From assembly GCA_019246495.1 (NCBI GenBank), contig JAFAQI010000389.1:1-9707 (forward strand): 9,707 nucleotides of DNA, read 5' to 3'. Of the stretch, positions 1 to 6,147 are shown piece by piece (the first letter of the stretch is position 1; each line of letters starts with the position of its first letter). The position numbers and the translations under genes were made by a program. The notes beneath the pieces are model-generated. The model did no database searches, had not been told where the DNA came from, and was given only the letters and a program-made list of their open reading frames with translations. Source of the DNA: Frankiales bacterium. GTDB taxonomy: Bacteria > Actinomycetota > Actinomycetes > JAFAQI01.

Positions 1-52
1 ACGCCGCACTGCGCGCGAGGTCGCTGCACTGGAAGCCCACGTGGTCGAGCAC
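1..52 (-). CDS. VOC/glyoxalase-superfamily protein, N-terminal fragment (cut by window edge)
   Basis: Only the first 17 codons are inside the window. Reading from a GTG at 52-50 the frame gives MLDHVGFQCSDLARSAA, the usual opening of vicinal-oxygen-chelate proteins (the pattern xDHVGxxVSDLxRSxxFY). In that family the first histidine of this strand is commonly a metal ligand, here His4. A ribosome site AAGGGAG lies about 6 nt before the GTG. The upstream monooxygenase gene ends with TAA at 65-63, so the gap is only 10 nt and the two are almost certainly co-transcribed. VOC proteins include extradiol dioxygenases, glyoxalases and epimerases, and the fragment does not tell which. A ring-cleavage or isomerase role beside a monooxygenase would be reasonable but is inference. 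The family call rests on one short motif. Confidence 0.7.
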   Translation of the reverse strand, partial: MLDHVGFQCSDLARSAA

Positions 53-62
53 GACCGCTCCC

Positions 63-1193
63 TTACGAGGCGGCCTGGCGGCGGTAGCGGGTCGTGGACA
101 CCTCGGGGTCGGTGTCGATCTTCGGGATGACGTGCTCGCCGAGCAACTCGATCGTCTTGATCGTGTCCTCGATCGGCGCCGGCCCGATGCCGAAGACCAG
201 CTGGTCGATGCCGGTCTCCTCCCACTTCTTGCACTGCCTTAGCGCGTCGTCAGGGTCGCCCATGACGATGCCGCCGAACTCCGACGCGACCTCGGCCATC
301 GCTAGGTCAGGCTCCGGGAGCGTCTCCGGCCACTTCGGCATCCACTCGGGTGCCGGGAACGTGTCGTGGTAGCGGTAGACGTTGGACACCAGATAGTTGG
401 GCCGCGCGTTCACATACGACTCGAACGCCTTCTGCCGGTCCTCCGCGACGTAGGCCGCGATGCAGCTCATGATGTTGTCGTTGACGAATGCACCTACCGG
501 CTCGGCCGACGCGATGCCGTCCTTGTAGGACTTGCGCAGCTTCTCGACCTTGTCCCAGCGGTCGAGGGAGAAGCCGAGCACACCGAGACCCATGCGACCG
601 GCCATCTCGTACGACGGCGGGTTGCCGGCGGCGTACCACATCGCGGGGTGCGCCGGGCCGTAGGGACGCGGCAGGATCTTGCGCGGCGGAAGCGACCAAT
701 ACTTGCCCTGGTAGCCCTCGTAGGTCTCCTGGGTGAACATCTTCGGGAACTCCCGGATGACGTCCTCCCAGATCTCCTTCGTCACGTTGGTGTCGGTGAT
801 GCCGAGGTGCTGAAGGAAGCCGAGGATCTCGTGCGATCCCGCGCCGCGGCCGGTGCCGAACTCGACGCGACCCTGGGTCACGTGGTCGAGGTAGGTGATG
901 CGCTCGGCGAGCTTCGCCGGGTGGTTGACCGCGGGCAGCGGGTTGAAGATGCCGCCGCCGATGTGGATGCGCTCGGTCTTCGCGGCGAGGTAGCCCGCGA
1001 CCACGTCGTTGGCCGACAGGTGCGAGTACTCGTCGAGGAAGTGGTGCTCGGTGATCCAGACGAACTTGAAGCCGGCCTTGTCGGCGGCGATGACCGCCTC
1101 GAGGTCCTCGAAGATTGCGTGATGCTCGGCGTCCGGATCGTGCTCGCGCCGGTGGTTGGGCACGTAGTTCTGGATGAACAGGCCGAACTCCAT
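63..1193 (-). CDS. LLM-class flavin-dependent monooxygenase (bacterial luciferase-like)
   Basis: The 376-residue product has the length and layout of the luciferase-like (LLM) TIM-barrel family. It shows an N-terminal strand MEFGLFIQNY, the family signature WITEHHF at residues 46-52, the strand RIHIGGGIFNPLP near 75-87, and GRGAGSHE at 115-122, where the flavin phosphate is normally held. These enzymes use FMNH2 supplied by a separate reductase, or F420H2 in some branches, to insert oxygen into an organic substrate. A flavin reductase gene lies two genes upstream, which favours an FMNH2-dependent two-component monooxygenase. The ATG at 1193 is preceded by AAGGGGAAG about 7 nt away. A 68-bp gap with a small dyad separates it from the DoxX gene, so it may have its own promoter. 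The substrate is unknown. Confidence 0.9.
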   Translation of the reverse strand: MEFGLFIQNYVPNHRREHDPDAEHHAIFEDLEAVIAADKAGFKFVWITEHHFLDEYSHLSANDVVAGYLAAKTERIHIGGGIFNPLPAVNHPAKLAERITYLDHVTQGRVEFGTGRGAGSHEILGFLQHLGITDTNVTKEIWEDVIREFPKMFTQETYEGYQGKYWSLPPRKILPRPYGPAHPAMWYAAGNPPSYEMAGRMGLGVLGFSLDRWDKVEKLRKSYKDGIASAEPVGAFVNDNIMSCIAAYVAEDRQKAFESYVNARPNYLVSNVYRYHDTFPAPEWMPKWPETLPEPDLAMAEVASEFGGIVMGDPDDALRQCKKWEETGIDQLVFGIGPAPIEDTIKTIELLGEHVIPKIDTDPEVSTTRYRRQAAS

Positions 1194-1261
1194 GAGCGCT
1201 TCCCCTTGCCTCTGTCGGTTCGTATTTCGTTAGGGATCGTAACGTATTGTCGGAGCGCTGG
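1194..1261 (-). promoter_or_regulatory. Intergenic gap with dyad CGTTA-N7-TAACG, possible operator/promoter of the LLM gene
   Basis: This 68-bp gap before the monooxygenase is clearly less GC-rich than its surroundings. It holds an inverted repeat CGTTA (1228-1232) / TAACG (1240-1244) with a 7-nt spacer. The dyad lies between, and partly overlaps, two direct copies of CGTATT (1221-1226 and 1243-1248). On the minus strand TACGTT and TACGAT fit the loose actinobacterial -10 pattern TANNNT, but no convincing -35 is visible. The arrangement suits a dimeric repressor such as a TetR-type protein, but no regulator gene is in the window. Function is inferred only from position and symmetry. Confidence 0.35.
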
Positions 1262-1798
1262 CTAACCGTCGGCCGCGGGCCGGTTCGGGCGCCAGCAGGT
1301 GGCGAGCAAGAGAGCCGCGCCGCCGCCGCCGAGCACCGCCGCGACCAGCAGCCCGTGCCAGCCGTAGAGCCAGTGGCAGCCGGCGACGTCGTGGTCGACG
1401 AGCACCTTGTCGATCGACCAGCCACCACCACCCAGCGCTCCCAGGCCAAGGGCGGCGAACGTGATGAACAGCACGTACTCGTAGCCCTCGCCCGGCCGGA
1501 AGATGAAGTAGCCGTTCTTCAGATGGTTGGCGATCAGCGCGACGACCATGACGCCGAGCACTCCCGCGGCGGCGAGCGGGGTCAGCAGGCCCAGGAACAG
1601 CAGCGGCGCGACGCCAAGCTCGGTCAGCGTCGCGAGCAGTGCGTGCACGCGCCCCGGTCGGATGCCGATCGACTCGAACCAGCGCGCGGTGCCCGGCAGC
1701 TTGCCGCCGCCGAACGCGTGGTTGTAGCCGTGCGCCAGCATCGTGATGCCGAGGGCGACGCGCAGCAGCAACGTGCCGATGTCGAGGCCGTGCGTCAC
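1262..1798 (-). CDS. DoxX-family integral membrane protein
   Basis: The 178-residue product starts at a GTG (1798-1796) that overlaps the stop of the flavin reductase gene in a GTGA. GGAGGGGG stands just upstream. The frame stays open further upstream, but that extension overlaps the reductase gene and has no membrane or family features, so I rejected it. The N-terminus (GTLLLRVALGITMLAHGYNH then an FGGGKLPG loop) is the classic DoxX opening. Hydrophobic segments fall near residues 7-25, 57-77, 78-92, 108-124 and 147-167, giving four or five membrane helices. DoxX proteins are small inner-membrane proteins; some belong to quinone-linked oxidoreductases, while most lack an assigned role. Translational coupling to the reductase suggests a redox or membrane-sensing partner in this pathway, which is inference. 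Confidence 0.88.
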   Translation of the reverse strand: MTHGLDIGTLLLRVALGITMLAHGYNHAFGGGKLPGTARWFESIGIRPGRVHALLATLTELGVAPLLFLGLLTPLAAAGVLGVMVVALIANHLKNGYFIFRPGEGYEYVLFITFAALGLGALGGGGWSIDKVLVDHDVAGCHWLYGWHGLLVAAVLGGGGAALLLATCWRPNRPAADG

Positions 1799-2946
1799 GG
1801 AGCCCCCTCCAATGCCTTGGTGACCGCGTCGGCGGCGGCCCGCAGTCGCTCGACGGTCCACGTGAGGTCCGCACCAAGTGAACGACGTCCCGGAACGGTG
1901 ACGGACAAGACGAGTACGACGGAACCGCCGGGTCCGCGCACCGGCGTCGACACGGTCCGCACGTCGTCCGCGTCGATGCGTGGCGACTCGTAGTCGGCCG
2001 GCAGCATCTGGATGAGCCGGTGCAGCTCCTGCGCCGTCTCGTCGCGATGCTGGTCCGGCTGGTCGCGGCTCAGCACCTCGGCCGCCTGCGAGTGCCAGCG
2101 ATGGCCACGGCCGACGGAGTAGCCGGCCTCGCGCACCTCGGCCAACGTCCGCTCGAGTGTCTCGAGCGTCCCCTCGGGGGCGTCCTTCGGTAGTCGCTTC
2201 AGCCATGCCTCGCGCGCCGCGTCCGACGCCCAGGCGACGAACGCCGTACCCATCGGCGGCTCGAACGGGATTCGTTGCCCGACGGCGGTCGGCAGCCGCT
2301 GCGACCGCAACAGCCCGGCGCGGGCGACGAGCACCATGTCCTCGCCGACGACCGCGCTCGCGACGCACTCGACGTCGAGCTCCTCGGCAAGCGCCTCCAT
2401 GTGCGGGCGGGCCAGGTCGGCCGACCGCATCTGCACCCCGAGGTCGCTCTCCCAGGCCGCGAGCGACAGCGACGAGAACCGGCCGTAGCCGCCTTGGAAG
2501 AAGACGAGTGGTAGCGCGGGCGTGCCGATCTCGAGCTGGCGCACCCGGCCGATGACGATGTAGTGGTCGCCGGCCTCGTGCACGACCTCGGTGTCGCAGT
2601 CGATCCACGCGAGCACGCCGTCGAGGATCGGTGCGCCCGACGATGCCGGCTGCCAGGACAGCTCGGCGAACTTGTCACCGCCGCGGGTGGCGAATGTGCG
2701 GCATACGGCCTCCTGTTCGGCGCCGAGGATGTTGACGCAGAACGACCCGCTGTCGCGGAACTTCGGCCACGAGGAGGACGACTTGTCGGGCATGAACGCG
2801 ACGAGCGGCGGGTCGAGCGACACCGACGAGAACGACCCGACGGCCATGCCCGCCGGACGTCCCTCCGCGTCGACACCCGTGACCACGGCGACGCCGGTCG
2901 GGAAGTGGCCGAGCACCTGCCGGAACTTCCCCGCGTCGAAGCTCAC
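1795..2946 (-). CDS. Flavin reductase (HpaC-like) fused to an IclR-type ligand-binding domain
   Basis: The 383-residue protein starts at a GTG (2946-2944) with GGAGG 6 nt upstream, overlapping the ligase stop in a GTGA. Residues 1 to about 160 form a flavin reductase domain: FPTGVAVVTG at 15-24, SFSSVSLDPPLV at 38-49, GGDKF at 89-93, GDHYIVIGRV at 126-135 and YGRF at 154-157. Such domains reduce FMN or FAD with NAD(P)H for a partner monooxygenase. Residues about 170-383 resemble the effector-binding (GAF-like) half of IclR regulators: PFEPPMGTAFVAW at 227-239, VREAGYSVGRG at 271-281 and PVRGPGGSVVLVLSVTVP at 335-352. No helix-turn-helix is present, so it is not a transcription factor. The likely partner is the LLM enzyme two genes downstream. 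A ligand-gated reductase is the natural reading but is untested. Confidence 0.88.
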   Translation of the reverse strand: MSFDAGKFRQVLGHFPTGVAVVTGVDAEGRPAGMAVGSFSSVSLDPPLVAFMPDKSSSSWPKFRDSGSFCVNILGAEQEAVCRTFATRGGDKFAELSWQPASSGAPILDGVLAWIDCDTEVVHEAGDHYIVIGRVRQLEIGTPALPLVFFQGGYGRFSSLSLAAWESDLGVQMRSADLARPHMEALAEELDVECVASAVVGEDMVLVARAGLLRSQRLPTAVGQRIPFEPPMGTAFVAWASDAAREAWLKRLPKDAPEGTLETLERTLAEVREAGYSVGRGHRWHSQAAEVLSRDQPDQHRDETAQELHRLIQMLPADYESPRIDADDVRTVSTPVRGPGGSVVLVLSVTVPGRRSLGADLTWTVERLRAAADAVTKALEGAP

Positions 2947-4502
2947 GACCGGCCTCCCGGTGCGGCCTCGGCGACCCCGGCCCCCGACCGGACCTGGTCG
3001 CGCAGCTGGAACTTCAGCACCTTGCCGGAGGCGTTGCGCGGCAACGCCTCGACGACCTCGACGGATCGCGGCACTTTGTAGTTCGCCATCCGCTCGCGTG
3101 CGAACGCGACGACGTCGTCGGGATCGACAGCCGCCCCGGGACGCGCGACAACGAACGCCCGGCCGACCTCGCCGAGCCGCTCGTCCGACACTCCCACGAC
3201 CGCCGCCTCGGCGACTGCGGGATGCGTCGCGAGCACCTGCTCGATCTCCGCGGGATACGCGTTGAACCCGCCGACGACGTACATGTCCTTGAGCCGGTCG
3301 GTGATGCGCAGGTTGCCACGGTCGTCGAGGACGCCGATGTCGCCGGTGTGCAGCCAGCCGTCCGAATCGATCGTCTCCGCGGTGGCGGCGGGGTCCTCGA
3401 AGTAGCCGCGCATCACGTTGTAACCGCGGACGACGACCTCGCCGGGCTCGCCGACCAGCACGACGGCACCCGCGGCGTCGACCACGCGCACCTCGGTGTC
3501 GGGGATCGCCCGGCCGCTCGTGGTCGCGATGGTGACCGCGTCGTCGTCCTGCCGGCACATCGTGACAGTCCCGGTCGCCTCGGTGAGCCCGTACGCCGTG
3601 AGCACCGTGCCGAACGAGAGCTCTGCGCGCATCCGTTCGACCAGCGCGACCGGCACAACGGCCGCGCCCGTGACGGCGAGTCGCAGCGACGACAGGTCGA
3701 ACGACGCGCGGTCCGGGAAGTCGAGGATCGACTGGTAGAGCGTCGGCGGGCCAGGCAGGACGCTGATCCGTTCGCGCGCGATCAGCTCCAGCGTCGTCGG
3801 CACGTCGAACACCGGCTGCGGGACGATCGCCGCGCCGCGCAGCAGGCACGCGATGATCCCCGCCTTGTAGCCGAACGTGTGGAAGAACGGGTTGACGACG
3901 AGATATCGGTCGCCCCGGCGCAGCCCGACGACGTCGCTCCACGTCGCGAAGACCCGCAACGTCTGCGCATGCGTCGTGACGACGCCCTTCGGCCGGCCGG
4001 TCGTGCCCGACGTGAAGATGATGTCGCCGACATCGTCGGGCGCCGCGTTCTCGATTCGCTTGCCGACTTCCGCGTCATCGTCGCCGTACGCCGCCCACAC
4101 CGACTCGTCGAGCGGCACCTTGGCGAACCGGTCGTCGAGCATCGCCGCGTAGTCGTTGCCGAGGAACGGCGGCGACACGAAGGTGAACCGGGCGCGGCTC
4201 TTGTCGAGGATGTAGGCGGCCTCGTCGCCCTTGAACCTCGTGTTGAGCGGCACGATCGACGCACCGGCTGACAGCGCCCCGAGCGACGCGACGACCCAGG
4301 CCAGGCTGTTGGGTCCCCACACCGCGACGCGATCGCCCGCCTCAACACCGCGCTCGATGCAGCCCGCCGCCGCGCGCCGAACCAGCGACGCCAGCTCGGC
4401 GAACGACACCCGCCCGGCCGCCGGGTCGACGACCGCGTCCTCAGTGCCGTAGCTCTCGCCGGCCGACTGGACGAGCTGCGGGATCGTCTGCGGCTCGGTC
4501 AT
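2943..4502 (-). CDS. FadD3-like acyl-CoA synthetase (class I AMP-forming ligase)
   Basis: The 519-residue protein carries all ANL-superfamily motifs: P-loop TSGTTGRPKG at 154-163, AYGLTE at 303-308, GWLHTGD at 372-378, TDRLKDM at 391-397 and the C-terminal PRNASGK with catalytic Lys484. It would form an acyl-adenylate and then an acyl-CoA in the cytoplasm. Stretches such as NPFFHTFGYKAGI (194-206), VLPGPPTLYQSIL (238-250) and LTAYGLTEATG (291-301 onward) strongly recall, from memory, mycobacterial FadD3, which activates the C/D-ring propanoate HIP in cholesterol breakdown. I do not assign the symbol because the neighbours are not those of the known fadD3 locus. The ATG at 4502 overlaps the CoA transferase stop in ATGA and lacks a clear ribosome site, so translation is probably coupled. 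A longer upstream reading of the frame was rejected because it only shadows the transferase. Confidence 0.93.
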   Translation of the reverse strand: MTEPQTIPQLVQSAGESYGTEDAVVDPAAGRVSFAELASLVRRAAAGCIERGVEAGDRVAVWGPNSLAWVVASLGALSAGASIVPLNTRFKGDEAAYILDKSRARFTFVSPPFLGNDYAAMLDDRFAKVPLDESVWAAYGDDDAEVGKRIENAAPDDVGDIIFTSGTTGRPKGVVTTHAQTLRVFATWSDVVGLRRGDRYLVVNPFFHTFGYKAGIIACLLRGAAIVPQPVFDVPTTLELIARERISVLPGPPTLYQSILDFPDRASFDLSSLRLAVTGAAVVPVALVERMRAELSFGTVLTAYGLTEATGTVTMCRQDDDAVTIATTSGRAIPDTEVRVVDAAGAVVLVGEPGEVVVRGYNVMRGYFEDPAATAETIDSDGWLHTGDIGVLDDRGNLRITDRLKDMYVVGGFNAYPAEIEQVLATHPAVAEAAVVGVSDERLGEVGRAFVVARPGAAVDPDDVVAFARERMANYKVPRSVEVVEALPRNASGKVLKFQLRDQVRSGAGVAEAAPGGRS

Positions 4503-5740
4503 GTCGACGGTGACCCGAGGGCGCCCGACCGGCGCAGCCGCGCGATCTCGGTGTCGTCGTAGTCGCAGACCGCGCGCAGCACCTCGTAGGTGTGCTCGCC
4601 GACGGTCGGTGCCTTCTCGGGCAGCGGCAGCTGTTCGCCGACGAACTTCACCGGCCCCGGCAGCTGGTCGGCACCGAGCCGGCTCGCCGGGATCCAGCCG
4701 AGCCGATCGGCGAACTGCGGGTCGTCGGCGAGCGTCTGCGGAGTGTTGACGGGCGCGATCGGTGTGTTGACCCGGCCGCCGAACTCCATCCACTCCGCCG
4801 AGGTGCGAGTGGCGAAGATGTCGCGAAGCTCGGCCTGGAGCTCCCGGTTTCCCCGCGCGTGGTCGGCGTACTTGGAGCCGGGCCAGCGCTCGAACAGGTC
4901 CATGCGGTCGACGCCTTCGCAGAAGTTCTTCCAGAACGCCTGCTCGCTCGCCATGAACAGCACGTGGCCGCCCTTGGTCGCGTAGATCTGGTAGCGAACC
5001 CCTTCGCGCATGCCTGCCGTGCCGGGCGCGCGACGGACGTAGTCGTCCGACGGGTTGCCGGTCACCTCGTCCTCGGGGCGCTCGTATGCCCGCCACGTCT
5101 CGCTGCGGTACCAGTCGAACGCCGCCGCGCAGTCGGACTGCGCGAGCTCGAGGTCGGCGCCGCGACCGGTCTCGCGGGCGCGGATGACCGCGGCGAGGAT
5201 GCCGAGGGCGCCGTAGAGCGGAGCGGCGAAGATGCCGATCGACACGTGCTCCGGGATGTAGGTGAAGCCCTCGTCGTCGACGGCCGGAGTGACGACGCCG
5301 GCCCACGTGTCGTAGGCGATGCCATGACTCGGGTAGTCCTTGTAGGGGCCCGTCGCGCCGTAGCCGGAGATGCTCGCGAACACCAGCTTCGGGTTGTCGG
5401 TGCGAAGAGCCGCCGGGCCGATGCCGAGCCGGTCGAGCGCACCTGGGCGCATCGCCTCGACGACGACGTCGGCACATCGCGCGAGGTCGCGGAACACCTG
5501 CTTGGCGTCGTCGTTGCGCAGGTCGAGCGTCACGCTTCGCTTGCCCCGGTTGACGTGCAGGTGCATCAGCGAGACGCCCTCGACGATCGGCCACGTCATG
5601 CTGCGGATGTAGTCACCCGCCGGTGGCTCGACCTTGATGACCTCCGCACCGAGGTCGACCAGAGCACTCGTGATCGCGGCCGGACCGAGCATCGACACCT
5701 CGACGACGCACAGGCCGGACAGCGGTGCTCCGACGCTCAC
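4499..5740 (-). CDS. CaiB/BaiF (class III) CoA-transferase family protein lacking the usual catalytic Asp
   Basis: The 413-residue length is normal for class III CoA transferases, cytoplasmic interlocked dimers that move CoA between carboxylic acids. Family hallmarks are LVDLGAEVIKVEPPAGD (27-43), NRGKRSVTLDL (64-74), DVVVEAMRPGALDRLG (91-106), SISGYGATGPY (123-133) and NTPIAPVNTP (325-334). Aligning by eye on GILAAV (180-185) with formyl-CoA transferase, whose nucleophile is Asp169, places Ile170 at that position. The expected acidic nucleophile is therefore missing, although the rest of the fold looks intact. The start is a GTG at 5740 with no ribosome site but with a -10-like TAGATT ending 6 nt upstream. 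It is the first gene of a run of four overlapping genes. It could be a divergent transferase, a CoA-ester binding or racemase-like enzyme, or a non-catalytic partner. Confidence 0.9.
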   Translation of the reverse strand: MSVGAPLSGLCVVEVSMLGPAAITSALVDLGAEVIKVEPPAGDYIRSMTWPIVEGVSLMHLHVNRGKRSVTLDLRNDDAKQVFRDLARCADVVVEAMRPGALDRLGIGPAALRTDNPKLVFASISGYGATGPYKDYPSHGIAYDTWAGVVTPAVDDEGFTYIPEHVSIGIFAAPLYGALGILAAVIRARETGRGADLELAQSDCAAAFDWYRSETWRAYERPEDEVTGNPSDDYVRRAPGTAGMREGVRYQIYATKGGHVLFMASEQAFWKNFCEGVDRMDLFERWPGSKYADHARGNRELQAELRDIFATRTSAEWMEFGGRVNTPIAPVNTPQTLADDPQFADRLGWIPASRLGADQLPGPVKFVGEQLPLPEKAPTVGEHTYEVLRAVCDYDDTEIARLRRSGALGSPST

Positions 5741-5752
5741 CGCGAAAATCTA
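5741..5752 (-). promoter_or_regulatory. Putative -10 element for a leaderless operon transcript
   Basis: On the minus strand the hexamer TAGATT (5752-5747) fits the actinobacterial TANNNT pattern and is followed by TTCGCG and then the GTG start at 5740. A transcript starting 7 nt after the hexamer would begin on the G of the start codon, giving a leaderless mRNA. That agrees with the lack of a Shine-Dalgarno sequence here. No good -35 is visible at 16-18 bp. Mapping the 5' end would settle it. Confidence 0.4.
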
Positions 5753-5810
5753 ACACCCCGTCAGAAACCGTTCGGCCGTCCATCGGCTGTGCATGCAACG
5801 GTGGAAAAAC

Positions 5811-5860
5811 CGGGGGACAGCGGCGTTCTGCGGGGGACAACCGGACGTCCGCTGTGGACA
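5811..5860. repeat. Three GGACA boxes at 20- and 21-bp spacing
   Basis: CGGGGGACA occurs at 5811-5819 and again, identically, at 5831-5839. A related CTGTGGACA ends at 5860. The shared GGACA cores start at 5815, 5835 and 5856, so they lie on the same face of the helix. They sit about 75-120 bp upstream of the CoA transferase start, where activator sites often lie. The last box also resembles the DnaA box TGTGGACAA (8 of 9), the others less so (7 and 6 of 9). Binding of any protein is inference. Confidence 0.4.
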
Positions 5861-5905
5861 GGCTGTGTACGACGAAAACTCGCGAAAGTATTTCGGCGAA
5901 AGGGG

Positions 5906-5934
5906 TTGTGCCGCCGCGCCGCAGGCCATACAAC
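5906..5934 (+). promoter_or_regulatory. Possible plus-strand promoter (TTGTGC - 17 bp - TACAAC)
   Basis: TTGTGC at 5906-5911 and TACAAC at 5929-5934 each match 4 of 6 bases of the sigma-70-type consensus and are exactly 17 bp apart. Transcription would start near 5941, just before the group of stem-loops. Matches of this quality occur by chance in long intergenic DNA, so the value of the call lies in its position. Confidence 0.22.
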
Positions 5935-5940
5935 TTGCTC

Positions 5941-6130
5941 TGTCATCGGAGACGACGACCGAGCCGGGGGAAACCCTGGCACGCGAACAGGGCCGGGAGA
6001 CCGACACCTGCGAGCGGGTCGCCGAGACTGGTGACCGGAATCGTGACGCAAGGCCCGGCGAGCGATCGCCGAACCGGTGCAGCGAGACCGAAGCGAGGCC
6101 CCGCCAACTCATACTTGGCGGGGCCTCGCC
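5941..6130 (+). ncRNA. Candidate structured RNA of about 190 nt on the plus strand (unassigned)
   Basis: Read on the plus strand, this stretch folds by eye into several small helices. There is a 7-pair stem GCCGGGG/CCCUGGC with a GAAA loop (5963-5980, one G-U pair). A 5-pair stem ACCUG/CGGGU has a CGAG loop (6006-6019, one U-G pair). A perfect 6-pair stem CGGCGA/UCGCCG has a GCGA loop (6056-6071). The segment GGGCC (5990-5994) can pair with GGCCC (6052-6056), closing around the middle part. Two of the loops are GNRA tetraloops only in this orientation. A promoter-like pair lies just upstream and a perfect terminator-like hairpin ends the stretch. No protein gene follows on this strand. I compared it from memory with the ydaO, cobalamin and c-di-GMP-I riboswitches and did not find their conserved cores. 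It may also be only GC-rich spacer DNA. Confidence 0.22.
6093..6129 (-). terminator. Perfect 15-bp hairpin, second of two tandem terminators
   Basis: GCGAGGCCCCGCCAA (6093-6107) and its exact complement (6115-6129) enclose a 7-nt loop. No T-run follows on either strand, as is common for actinobacterial terminators. It lies 71 nt beyond the stop of the secreted-protein gene, after a first hairpin. Because the stem is symmetrical it could also end a plus-strand transcript coming from the left. Confidence 0.75.
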
Positions 6131-6147
6131 CCATGTTGCCGCACATA

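Noticed and set aside
1799..2608. Upstream extension of the DoxX frame
   Set aside because: It overlaps the flavin reductase gene and lacks family or membrane features. The GTG at 1798 has a strong ribosome site and the family N-terminus directly after it.
4503..5594. Upstream extension of the acyl-CoA ligase frame
   Set aside because: The extension only shadows the CoA transferase in another frame, with low-complexity Arg/Pro/Ala sequence. The ATG at 4502 matches the expected ligase N-terminus and the 4-bp overlap.
5811..5871. Origin of replication with DnaA boxes
   Set aside because: Only one box reaches 8 of 9 matches to the DnaA box; the others are 6-7 of 9. There is no dnaA, dnaN or rep gene nearby and no clear AT-rich unwinding region.
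5925..5941. KstR2 operator (AnCAAGnnCTTGnT)
   Set aside because: CTTGCT matches the right half only; the left half is not present at the required spacing.
4592..6034. Long open frame on the plus strand (480 codons) across the CoA transferase gene and the intergenic gap
   Set aside because: It runs antisense to a clear family member, has no recognisable domain, and is rich in Arg, Val, Asp and Gly as expected for the shadow of a high-GC gene.
5941..6130. c-di-AMP (ydaO), cobalamin or c-di-GMP-I riboswitch
   Set aside because: Fragments such as GAGCCGGGGGAAACC, GGGAGACC and GACGCAAGG resemble pieces of these motifs. The conserved cores are absent (for ydaO, GGGGUGAAU and ACAGCUAAC), and no plus-strand gene follows.
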